Shown here one piece after another: positions 33,769-40,605 of a stretch of DNA of 40,605 bases. A program made the position numbers and the translations under genes. Positions within the stretch are counted from its first letter, which is position 1. Each line of letters begins with the position of its first letter. The stretch lies in contig CAJUOS010000013.1 in NCBI GenBank assembly GCA_910588075.1, positions 1 through 40,605 on the forward strand. Reading direction: 5' to 3'. The notes under the pieces are model-generated. The model did not search any database, was not told the origin of the DNA, and saw nothing but the letters and a program-made list of their open reading frames with translations. The DNA is from an uncultured Erysipelotrichaceae bacterium. Its GTDB lineage: Bacteria; Bacillota_I; Bacilli_A; Erysipelotrichales; Coprobacillaceae.

Positions 33769-34164
33769 ATGAAAGGAATTTTATTAATTAGTCATGGAAA
33801 AATGGCAGAAGGAATGATTGATTCGATTTCATTGTTTTTTGGAGATTTGCAACAACTAGATTATTTGTGTTTAAAAAAAGAGGATAATCCAGAACAGTTT
33901 AAAAGTCTTATGACGGATAAAATAAAGGAATTAGATTTTGGAGATGGTGTGATTGTTCTAGCCGATATATTAGGTGGTAGTCCTTGTAATCAAGCGGCCT
34001 ATCTTGTAAAAGAGAATATAACTGTTTTAACAGGCATGAATCTAGGTATGCTTATGACGATTATGTCTTTAAGACAAGGAGAAAGTATTGATATTGATAT
34101 GGTATTAAATGATACTAAGATGGGAATAAATTGTTTAAATGACTTATTAGGGGTGAAAAGATAA
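33769..34164 (+). CDS. PTS EIIA component, mannose family (system 2)
   Basis: A 131-residue EIIA with the phospho-acceptor His9 in GILLISHGKMAEGM, and LADILGGSPCNQAA and LTGMNLGMLM typical of the fold. Its stop codon overlaps the EIIB start by one base (TAATG). Confidence 0.92.
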   Translation: MKGILLISHGKMAEGMIDSISLFFGDLQQLDYLCLKKEDNPEQFKSLMTDKIKELDFGDGVIVLADILGGSPCNQAAYLVKENITVLTGMNLGMLMTIMSLRQGESIDIDMVLNDTKMGINCLNDLLGVKR

Positions 34165-34649
34165 TGATAAAACATATTAGAATTGACAATAGATTAATCC
34201 ATGGTCAGGTGGCAGCTGCTTGGAAAAATAATATTGGAGCAGATGCAATTATTGTTTGTAATGATGAGGTGGCTAAAGATCCAATACAAAAAATGATATT
34301 ACCAATGGCTGCACAAGGATCTAAAGTTTTAGTTTTTAGTATTGATGAATTATGTGAATATGATCAAAAAAATCCTAATGAAACAAAATTTGTTATTTGT
34401 AAATTTGCAAGTGATTGTTTAAAATTATTAGAAAAAGGCTTAGAAGTAGAAGAAGTAAATATAGGTAATCAAGCACCTGTATTAAATACTGATTATGTTA
34501 TGGTTAATGGATTTGTTGCAGCAACAAAAGAGGATGCAGTTACTTATAGAAAAATAGCTGAATTTAGAAATGGAAAGCTTCCTTGCCAAGTTATACCAAC
34601 AAGACCAGTTGAAGATTTCTTAGAATTATTAGAAAAGGCAGGTTTATAA
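34164..34649 (+). CDS. PTS EIIB component, mannose/sorbose family (system 2)
   Basis: A 161-residue EIIB with RIDNRLIHGQV and His13 as phosphorylation site, followed by the usual core ADAIIVCNDEVAKDP. It is the last PTS gene before a terminator. The system would feed its phosphorylated substrate to the divergently encoded SIS enzyme. Confidence 0.92.
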   Translation: MIKHIRIDNRLIHGQVAAAWKNNIGADAIIVCNDEVAKDPIQKMILPMAAQGSKVLVFSIDELCEYDQKNPNETKFVICKFASDCLKLLEKGLEVEEVNIGNQAPVLNTDYVMVNGFVAATKEDAVTYRKIAEFRNGKLPCQVIPTRPVEDFLELLEKAGL

Positions 34650-34674
34650 GCAAGCATATTGCTTGCTTTTCTCT
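34648..34674 (+). terminator. Terminator of PTS operon 2
   Basis: AAGCAAGC-ATATT-GCTTGCTT followed by TTCTCTT; begins at the EIIB stop. Confidence 0.85.
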
Positions 34675-34677
34675 TAT

Positions 34678-35286
34678 ATGTATATTTATATTCAACAAAA
34701 AATTAATAAATTTATGATATTACTTCTTCTTTGTATAGTAGTTATTCTTTTGGGATTTTATTTTTTATTTAAAAATCATTTAATAAATACGATTACATTT
34801 GTTATTTTATTCGTATTAATTACTTTTATGTTTAATTATATTATTAGATTTTTGGAACAAAATTTAGAACACCATACAATATATAAAATGTTAAAAAGAA
34901 AACAAATAGCCCTTGCTACAATTCAAAGCATCGAATTTTATAAAAAATCAAGAGACAGTTCATTTACCAAAAAATTTATATATAAACTTCATATTCTTAT
35001 GAAAACAATAGAATCAGAAGTTATAGAGATAGATATTTATGAAAATATAAGAGATAGTCAAATTGATTGTTTACCTGGAGATGTTTATGTGACTTTTGAT
35101 AAAGAATTGAAACGAATTGGAATTATTCCTACATTAATGATACAAATGACACCAGAAATTGAACCAGAGATCAGACATTTTGAAAAAATGTATGAAACAC
35201 ATTATATTGTTGCAATTAGGAAAAAAGGTTTAAGTTTAAAATCCATAACAAATGTTATGAAAGAAATAAAAAATAAAAAGAAATAG
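34678..35286 (+). CDS. Small membrane-anchored protein of unknown function
   Basis: A protein of about 202 residues. Two hydrophobic segments (about 13-30 and 37-58) are followed by a charged, probably cytoplasmic domain containing LPGDVYVTFDKELKRIGI and a lysine-rich tail. I do not recognise the family. The start is uncertain: ATG at 34678 or 34714 are possible, neither with a clear Shine-Dalgarno, and the longest frame begins with TTG inside the terminator stem of the PTS operon. It lies 53 bases before a GNAT gene. Confidence 0.6.
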   Translation: MYIYIQQKINKFMILLLLCIVVILLGFYFLFKNHLINTITFVILFVLITFMFNYIIRFLEQNLEHHTIYKMLKRKQIALATIQSIEFYKKSRDSSFTKKFIYKLHILMKTIESEVIEIDIYENIRDSQIDCLPGDVYVTFDKELKRIGIIPTLMIQMTPEIEPEIRHFEKMYETHYIVAIRKKGLSLKSITNVMKEIKNKKK

Positions 35287-35339
35287 GTTGATTTTATTTA
35301 ATAATACTTTATATACTTATTATGTTATGGAGGAAAACT

Positions 35340-35807
35340 ATGAATAATATAAAAATAGAGATGGGATATAAATATATTGATGAAGTTAAGCGATTGATAA
35401 AATTATATATGAGTGAGCTTAATAGAAATTTAGATTTTCAAGATTTTGATGAAGAACTTAAACATCTTGAACAAAAATATGCTCAACCTCAAGGAATTAT
35501 TTTGGTTGCACAAAATAAAAATAAAGATATTGTAGGTTGTGTTGCTTTTCACACATTTGATGAAAAGAAATGTGAAATGAAAAGATTATTTGTTTTACCA
35601 GAATATCGTTCAAAGAAAATTGGACAATTACTTGTAAAAAATATTATTCAATATGCCAAAGTTGCAGGATATGATGAAATGCTTCTTGATACAATCCAAC
35701 CTTTAAAAAGCGCAATTCGTTTATATAAAAAAATGGGATTTCAAGAAATTGAACCTTATTATGATAATCCAATGAATGATGTTATTTATATGAAAATAAA
35801 GTTATAA
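35340..35807 (+). CDS. GNAT-family N-acetyltransferase
   Basis: A 155-residue acetyltransferase. The fold is visible from VAQNKNKDIVGCVAFHTFD, then MKRLFVLPEYRSKKIGQLLVKNII (acetyl-CoA pyrophosphate loop, Q/RxxGx variant), and the C-terminal AIRLYKKMGFQEIEPY. Start at 35340 is set by ATGGAGGAAA upstream. Acceptor substrate unknown. Confidence 0.88.
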   Translation: MNNIKIEMGYKYIDEVKRLIKLYMSELNRNLDFQDFDEELKHLEQKYAQPQGIILVAQNKNKDIVGCVAFHTFDEKKCEMKRLFVLPEYRSKKIGQLLVKNIIQYAKVAGYDEMLLDTIQPLKSAIRLYKKMGFQEIEPYYDNPMNDVIYMKIKL

Positions 35808-35864
35808 AAAAGTGGGACTTTCAATTATATTTGAAAAGTATAATTGAATAGTTACCACTTTTTA
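35806..35864. terminator. Bidirectional terminator between GNAT and carboxypeptidase genes
   Basis: AAAAAGTGG ... CCACTTTTT with a second inner stem TCAATTATA / TATAATTGA. Confidence 0.75.
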
Positions 35865-37358
35865 TTAATGAGATAAATGATAAATTTGAGTATATTTTTC
35901 TTTAAGATAATCGATGTAATATTGTGGATTGAAAGGTTCTCCTGTTACTTTTTGAAGAAGTTCATTAGTGTTATAAATAGCTCCATATTGATGGAAGTTA
36001 TCTCTTAGATAATTTTTAATTTTTTTAAAATCACCATTTAAAATCCATTCTTCAATATCTGTTGTTTTTTTCATATAAGCATAAATTTGTGCACCAATAG
36101 CACTTCCAATAGCATAACTTGGAAAATATCCAAATGCACCACCCGCCCAATGAATATCTTGTAAAATACCTTCACTATCAAAAGAAGGTGTAACTCCTAA
36201 ATATTCTTTATAGAGCTTGTTCCATAAAGTTGGTAATTGATGATAATCAATATCTTCTTCAAACATTTTCTTTTCAATTTCATAACGAACCATAATATGT
36301 AGTGAATAAGTCAGTTCATCAGCTTCAGTACGAATAAGATTTGTTTGTACTTTATTAATACCATCAATAAAATGTTGGAAAGTTACATCATCTAACAAAG
36401 GTTCAAAAGTTCTCTGAAGTTTTGAATAAATAGGTTTCCAAAATAAAGGACTACGACCTATTATATTTTCATAAAAACGTGATTGAGATTCATGAAATCC
36501 CATAGATGCCCCAACACCAATAGGTGTCATAGTTATATGATCAGCAATATTCATTTCATAAAGAGCATGTCCACTTTCATGGATTGTAGAAAAAAGTGCA
36601 CTTTCTAGATTATGGGGATAATAATGTGTTGTTATTCTTACATCTTTATTATGAAAATTTGTTGTAAAAGGATGAACACTTTCTTTCATTAATCCTTTAT
36701 TAAAATCAAAACCAACATATTCAGCAATCCAATGATTAAAAGTTTTTTGTTTATCAATATCATAATATCTTTCGTTATAAGTTTTATCAATAATGTGTGT
36801 TGAGTTTTGTATTTTTTGTAGTAAAGGAATAATTTCTTTCTTTAACATATTAAAAAATTGATCTAATTGTTGAGATTGAAAACCTGGTTCATAGTCATCT
36901 AATAAAACATCATAAAGATAGTGTTCATTGTTTCTTCGATATTTAGCAAACTCTTTTTCTTCTTCAACAATTTGTTTTAAATAAGGCAAAAAGAGTTCAT
37001 AGTCATTTTCTTTTTTAGCTTTTTGCCATATACGTTGGGCTTTCATGAGAAGCTCTTGATGAGATTGATATTTTTGAACAGGAATCTTTTCAAATTTCTC
37101 AATGTCTTTTAACCATTTTTTAATTATTGTTTTTTGTTCTAAGGATAAATTTTGACTTTCTAATTCTAAAAGTAATTGTTTGACTTTTTTATCAGTTATC
37201 ACTTCAAATAGCTCATGTGATAAAATACCTGCATAAGTGGTTGTTTGTTCTACTGATTCTTCAGGAGCTTCTGTATCTTGATCCCAAGAAAAAAGTGTTA
37301 ATGCAGCATTAAGAGCTTGTCTTTTTAAAATGTATTGTTCCAAATCTTTGAATTTCAT
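35865..37358 (-). CDS. Carboxypeptidase Taq (M32) family metallopeptidase
   Basis: A 497-residue M32 zinc carboxypeptidase. The HEXXH motif is HESGH at 260-264, followed by ALYEMN. Further family landmarks are GASMGFHESQSRFYENIIGRS (second zinc-ligand Glu region) and HYYPHNLESALFSTIHE. It removes C-terminal residues from peptides, with broad specificity in known members. Length is normal. It follows the membrane protein gene on the same strand after 12 bases, so they share an operon. Confidence 0.95.
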   Translation of the reverse strand: MKFKDLEQYILKRQALNAALTLFSWDQDTEAPEESVEQTTTYAGILSHELFEVITDKKVKQLLLELESQNLSLEQKTIIKKWLKDIEKFEKIPVQKYQSHQELLMKAQRIWQKAKKENDYELFLPYLKQIVEEEKEFAKYRRNNEHYLYDVLLDDYEPGFQSQQLDQFFNMLKKEIIPLLQKIQNSTHIIDKTYNERYYDIDKQKTFNHWIAEYVGFDFNKGLMKESVHPFTTNFHNKDVRITTHYYPHNLESALFSTIHESGHALYEMNIADHITMTPIGVGASMGFHESQSRFYENIIGRSPLFWKPIYSKLQRTFEPLLDDVTFQHFIDGINKVQTNLIRTEADELTYSLHIMVRYEIEKKMFEEDIDYHQLPTLWNKLYKEYLGVTPSFDSEGILQDIHWAGGAFGYFPSYAIGSAIGAQIYAYMKKTTDIEEWILNGDFKKIKNYLRDNFHQYGAIYNTNELLQKVTGEPFNPQYYIDYLKEKYTQIYHLSH

Positions 37359-37370
37359 ATTTTTCTCCTT

Positions 37371-38189
37371 TTATAAAAATATAAATATAATAAAACTTAA
37401 TATTCCAATAGCAACTGCTGGAGGGTCAATATGGGTTCCACAATCAACATTAAATCGTGTGCCAAAAAGAGTAAATATAAGTTGTGATAAAATACCAAAT
37501 AAAACAGCAATCAAAATATTATTTGTTTGAACAAAAGCATATCCTACAACCATAGAAATATGATGTGTAGCAGGAAACTGAGGGTACTTAAAAACAAATA
37601 TTAAAGAGAATGCACTTACATAAAATCCAATAGCAGTAATATGTGTTAATTCAACTAGGTAAATTGTGATAAGTGAAACAATAATAGAAAGAATGAATTG
37701 AAATATAAGTAAACGAGACATAGCATTTCGAGAAGGGGCAAAAGGTTGTTTATTAATCCATTGTTCTTGATTAAAAAGTAATCTTCCTATTATCCCAACA
37801 ATAACAACAACTAAAGCACCTATATCTAAAGGAAAAGCGTATGATGTAAAAAAAGTAAATAAAAGGTATCCTATAACCCCAAAAAAACCACCACATAAAT
37901 AAACCTTAAAATCTTTTGTGAATAATAAACTACGATCTGTTTGTACTCCTCTTATATCATGATTTTTTGCAGCATATGCTGTTGCGATTGCAGCACCATT
38001 AAAAATAATACAAGGTAAAAATAAAACATTTAAAATGAAATCATTTAAAAATTGAACATTATAACCTGATAATGTTAAAAAAGAAACAATTAAACCAACG
38101 AAACCTGTACATATAAATGTTTGTGTACCTCCTAAAAAAGTACCAAAAATACCTGCACAAAATGAAAGTATAATCATTATAAAATTCAT
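37371..38189 (-). CDS. Polytopic membrane protein of unknown function
   Basis: A 272-residue protein with about eight or nine hydrophobic segments and few charged residues. A conserved-looking polar motif, DCGTHIDPPAVAIG, sits before the last helix, and FPATHHISMVVGYAF lies in an earlier one. Two His plus Pro-rich motifs inside membrane segments suggest a transporter or channel, but I cannot name the family. Co-oriented with, and just upstream of, the M32 peptidase gene. RBS GGGAGG lies shortly before the ATG. Confidence 0.75.
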   Translation of the reverse strand: MNFIMIILSFCAGIFGTFLGGTQTFICTGFVGLIVSFLTLSGYNVQFLNDFILNVLFLPCIIFNGAAIATAYAAKNHDIRGVQTDRSLLFTKDFKVYLCGGFFGVIGYLLFTFFTSYAFPLDIGALVVVIVGIIGRLLFNQEQWINKQPFAPSRNAMSRLLIFQFILSIIVSLITIYLVELTHITAIGFYVSAFSLIFVFKYPQFPATHHISMVVGYAFVQTNNILIAVLFGILSQLIFTLFGTRFNVDCGTHIDPPAVAIGILSFIIFIFL

Positions 38190-38396
38190 AATATTCCTCC
38201 CATCTATGAAGATATTTTAACATAAAATATCTGTTCTTTAAAAGTTCAAGATATAAAAATTATTTTTATAAAATTATTAAAGAAAAAATATGAGAAAGAA
38301 AATATATAAATCACATGATTTTTTTATATAAAAGGGTTATAATATGACACAGAAATTTCATATTGTATTGCTATAATGATAATGGAGGTGTAGTCA

Positions 38397-39179
38397 ATGC
38401 AGAATAAAATCATTATTACAATTTTATCTTGCTTTATTATGATTGATGTTATATTGATTTATTTAACATTGACAATTATACCTATTAAGTTAAAGAGAAA
38501 TTGTTTTACGTTTGAATATGGTGAAGAAATCTCAACAAAAGTTGAAGATTATGTGAATGCTAATGATTCTATATTGGAAAGTATAAAATTAAATATGAAA
38601 GGTGTTTCAACAGAAGTTGGTTTATATCATGCTTCAATAGAATATTTTGGAGAAGTTTATGATTTTGATATTGAAATTGTTGATACAATCAAACCAAAAG
38701 TACAATTAAAAAAGGTTGAATTTGAAATTGGGTTAGGAAAAAATGTTAAAGCTAAAGATTTAATTAAAGAGATAAAAGATTATTCTAAGACTTATGTTTA
38801 TTTTTATAATGAAGAAACTGATCAGTATGTTACATCAAAATCTTATACAACAGAAGGTTCTTATATAGAAAGGATTGTTGTAAAAGATGAACATGGCAAT
38901 CAATCAGCTGCCTTAAGGGTTAAAATTGTTGTGAGTAGGAATAAGGTTAAACCACATATAACAGGAATTGAAAGTGTTGTTATTCCATTAAATAGTTCTT
39001 TTGATTCTTTAAAAAATGTAAAAGCTTATGATGATATTGAGGGAGATATTACTGATAGAATAAAAGTAGAAGGAAAAGTGAATGTTCAAGAAGTGGGAGA
39101 ATATTTATTGACTTATTCAGTGAGTGATAGTGATGGAAATATAATGAAAAAGACAAGAAAGGTAACTGTGGAAGAATGA
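38397..39179 (+). CDS. Membrane-anchored protein with two Ig-like (DUF5011-type) domains
   Basis: A 260-residue protein with a single N-terminal hydrophobic segment (about 5-30) that acts as an uncleaved anchor or signal, since no Cys lipobox is seen. Two repeats follow: about 85-180 (VDTIKPKVQLKK ... VVKDEHGNQSA) and about 185-260 (VKPHITGIESVVIPL ... YDDIEGDITDRIKV ... YSVSDSDGN). The DDIEGDIT and SVSDSDGN patterns are typical of bacterial surface Ig-like DUF5011 modules. It overlaps the rhomboid protease gene by four bases; a membrane-anchored partner next to an intramembrane protease could be its substrate. Confidence 0.82.
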   Translation: MQNKIIITILSCFIMIDVILIYLTLTIIPIKLKRNCFTFEYGEEISTKVEDYVNANDSILESIKLNMKGVSTEVGLYHASIEYFGEVYDFDIEIVDTIKPKVQLKKVEFEIGLGKNVKAKDLIKEIKDYSKTYVYFYNEETDQYVTSKSYTTEGSYIERIVVKDEHGNQSAALRVKIVVSRNKVKPHITGIESVVIPLNSSFDSLKNVKAYDDIEGDITDRIKVEGKVNVQEVGEYLLTYSVSDSDGNIMKKTRKVTVEE

Positions 39180-39745
39180 TAACAAATTTATATATATTGA
39201 TATGTTTAATTATTTTTGTTTATATTCAATTTATTAATAAAGAAGATAAATTATATTGTGCAATGAAATTGGGAGCATTTTATCCTCCTAATGTAAGAGA
39301 GAAAAAGGAATATTATCGTTTTATAACTTGTAATTTTATACATATAGATTTTATTCATTTTTTGATGAATGCTTATATTTTATATGATTTAGGTCAATTT
39401 TTTGAGTCTTTATTAGGGACAATGCCTTATCTTTATTTGATATTTATTTCTATGATTTTAAGTTCTTTGTTATGTTATTCTGCTTCTGAAGTTTCAGAAC
39501 AAAGTAATCATACTATTACATTTGGGGCAAGTGGTGTGGCATATGGCTTTTTTGGAGCAATTGTCGCTTTAGCCTTTATTCATGGTGGAGCATTTTATGA
39601 ATTATTTGAAAGTTTTTTTCCTATTATTGCGATTAATTTTGTTTATACTATTTTTAATAGTCGTGTTTCTAAAACTGGACATCTAGGTGGTTTTATTGGG
39701 GGAATCTTAAGCATTGTGATTCTTATGGCTTTGAAATTGATATGA
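39176..39745 (+). CDS. Rhomboid-family intramembrane serine protease
   Basis: A 189-residue polytopic protein with about six transmembrane segments. The catalytic Ser119 lies in FGASGVAYG (GxSG) and the catalytic His169 in KTGHLGGFIGG. The HxxxN motif HFLMN is at 61-65. All features of an active rhomboid core are present, and no extra domains. Coupled by ATGA overlaps to the upstream Ig-like gene and the downstream UPF0178 gene. Confidence 0.93.
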   Translation: MITNLYILICLIIFVYIQFINKEDKLYCAMKLGAFYPPNVREKKEYYRFITCNFIHIDFIHFLMNAYILYDLGQFFESLLGTMPYLYLIFISMILSSLLCYSASEVSEQSNHTITFGASGVAYGFFGAIVALAFIHGGAFYELFESFFPIIAINFVYTIFNSRVSKTGHLGGFIGGILSIVILMALKLI

Positions 39746-40179
39746 GATTGTTAATTGATGGTGATGCTTGTCCACAAAAAGAACAAATATATGAAATATC
39801 TCAAAAATACCAAATACAGATGATTGTTTTTTTAGATTATGCTCATGTATCTAATTTGATGAAGTGTGAAGTGAGATATTGTGAAATAGGAAAAGATAGT
39901 GTTGATTTAATGATTATTAATGAGGTGAAAGATGGTGATATTGTGATTACACAAGATTATGGATTGGCTTCATTAGTGATTGTTAAGGGGGCTAAAGTTT
40001 TACATACAAGTGGAAAATTTATTCATGGTAGAAATATTGATGAATTATTAATGAGTAGATATGTGGGTTATAAGGAAAGAAGTAGAAATAAGCATGTAAA
40101 AGGTCCTAAAAAAAGAACATATAATGATAATTTATATTTTCTTTCGCAATTAGAAAAACTTTTAGAAAATGAAAGTTGA
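39742..40179 (+). CDS. UPF0178 (DUF188/YaiI) family protein
   Basis: A 145-residue protein beginning MRLLIDGDACP, followed by conserved DSVDLMIIN and GDIVITQDYGLASL, all UPF0178 hallmarks. The Asp pattern recalls PIN/NYN nuclease folds, but function is unproven. Third gene of the overlapped operon, terminated shortly after. Confidence 0.92.
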   Translation: MRLLIDGDACPQKEQIYEISQKYQIQMIVFLDYAHVSNLMKCEVRYCEIGKDSVDLMIINEVKDGDIVITQDYGLASLVIVKGAKVLHTSGKFIHGRNIDELLMSRYVGYKERSRNKHVKGPKKRTYNDNLYFLSQLEKLLENES

Positions 40180-40198
40180 TATTTTTCAACTTTTTTTC
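40172..40198 (+). terminator. Terminator after the UPF0178 gene
   Basis: AAAGTTGA / TCAACTTT followed by a T-run; overlaps the stop codon. Confidence 0.85.
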
Positions 40199-40273
40199 TT
40201 TTATAGAAGAAAAAGAGAAATAAAAAAAGAATATATAAGAAGAAGGTATAATAGATATATGTTGCTTAAAGCA

Positions 40274-40302
40274 TTGTGATAATGTTTGCTTTATGTTATA
40301 CT
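40274..40302 (+). promoter_or_regulatory. Promoter of the truncated Rpn-like gene
   Basis: TTGTGA (40274-40279), 17 bases, TATACT (40297-40302). Confidence 0.5.
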
Positions 40303-40338
40303 GTGTTTAGAAATAACCTCTGGAAGGATTGTTGATGT

Positions 40339-40563
40339 TTGGATAACCATTTGTATTATCAGAAACTTTCTCAGTTAAGACTCTTTGATGATGATTTTAT
40401 GATTATTGCTTTAAAAAATAAGGAATGTGTAGAATGTATTTTACGTATTATCTTGAATGATAAAAATTTAAAGGTAAAAGAATTACATAATCAGTATCCT
40501 CATAAAAATCTCCATGGAAAATCAATAGAAGTTGATATTTTGGCTATCAATTATAAATGCTAA
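40339..40563 (+). pseudogene. Truncated Rpn/PD-(D/E)XK nuclease-family gene
   Basis: Seventy-four residues similar to the N-terminus of the Rpn-type PD-(D/E)XK nuclease family (SQLRLFDDDFMIIAL ... ECILRIILND ... HGKSIEVDILAIN). Full-length members run to about 250-300 residues and continue with the catalytic EIQ-containing motif right after this point. The frame hits a stop at 40561-40563. The start is TTG at 40339, with GGAAGGA ten bases upstream; an in-frame stop just before excludes a longer start. Sequence after the stop no longer looks like the family and may be the end of an inserted element. Confidence 0.7.
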
Positions 40564-40605
40564 CATAAGAATGTACAGAAATGATCATTTAAAAATGTAC
40601 AAAGT
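40557..40605. mobile_element. Possible end of an insertion sequence interrupting the Rpn-like gene
   Basis: Two AATGTACA direct repeats (40570-40577 and 40594-40601), 24 bases apart, flank ATGATCAT. Repeated TGTACA-type blocks are a feature of IS21-family ends. The element, if real, extends beyond the window and no transposase is seen. Confidence 0.3.

Overview
The window is a very AT-rich chromosomal segment from what looks like an anaerobic, gut-type Firmicute, with AGGAGG-type ribosome binding sites nearly everywhere. An oxygen-sensitive glycyl radical enzyme, a flavin reductase-rubredoxin fusion, two mannose-family PTS systems, IspF and a CTP synthase attenuator all fit this. My best guess is Erysipelotrichia/Coprobacillaceae, but that is inference from style and gene content, not a search.

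Layout. 1-412: five tRNA genes on the minus strand (transcribed Gln-Val-Thr-Tyr-Lys) behind one sigma-A promoter. 544-2572: divergent aspartate-type aminotransferase and high-molecular-weight rubredoxin. 2649-13487: the most interesting block: rpoN (sigma-54) on the minus strand, divergent from a LevR-type sigma-54 activator, followed by one operon encoding mannose-family PTS EIIA-EIIB-EIIC-EIID, a NanE-like epimerase, a glycyl radical enzyme (GRE) and its radical-SAM activase. Two almost identical -24/-12 sigma-54 promoters are visible: one before the PTS operon, and one inside the first codons of rpoN pointing at the activator. The segment is thus a self-contained sigma factor, sensor, importer and radical enzyme module. 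13488-13914: a gene-free gap with a strong terminator and a possible structured RNA. 13915-15852: a degenerate ROK regulator and a PHP phosphoesterase. 15973-19466: an ABC exporter convergent with a VanSR-like two-component system. 19551-21255: pyrG with a textbook GGGC-start attenuator leader. 21343-24119: HAD phosphatase, Gfo/Idh oxidoreductase and a DUF1697 protein. 24276-27978: glnS, divergent from ispF-gltX.

28045-34649 is a second sugar block: a SIS-domain isomerase/deglycase, MATE transporter and ribulose-phosphate/allulose-phosphate 3-epimerase homologue on the minus strand, divergent from a GntR/UTRA regulator followed by a second mannose-family PTS (order C-D-A-B). The SIS and PTS promoters carry AT-rich repeat or palindromic elements that may be operators for the local GntR protein. 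This block uses sigma-A-type promoters, unlike the first PTS.

34678-40179 holds a small membrane protein, a GNAT acetyltransferase, an M32 carboxypeptidase with an unknown polytopic membrane protein, and a tightly overlapped operon of an Ig-like anchored protein, a rhomboid protease and a UPF0178 protein. The right edge has a truncated Rpn/PD-(D/E)XK-type gene interrupted by what may be the end of an insertion sequence. Several start codons were moved from the longest reading frame to ATGs with well-placed Shine-Dalgarno sequences.
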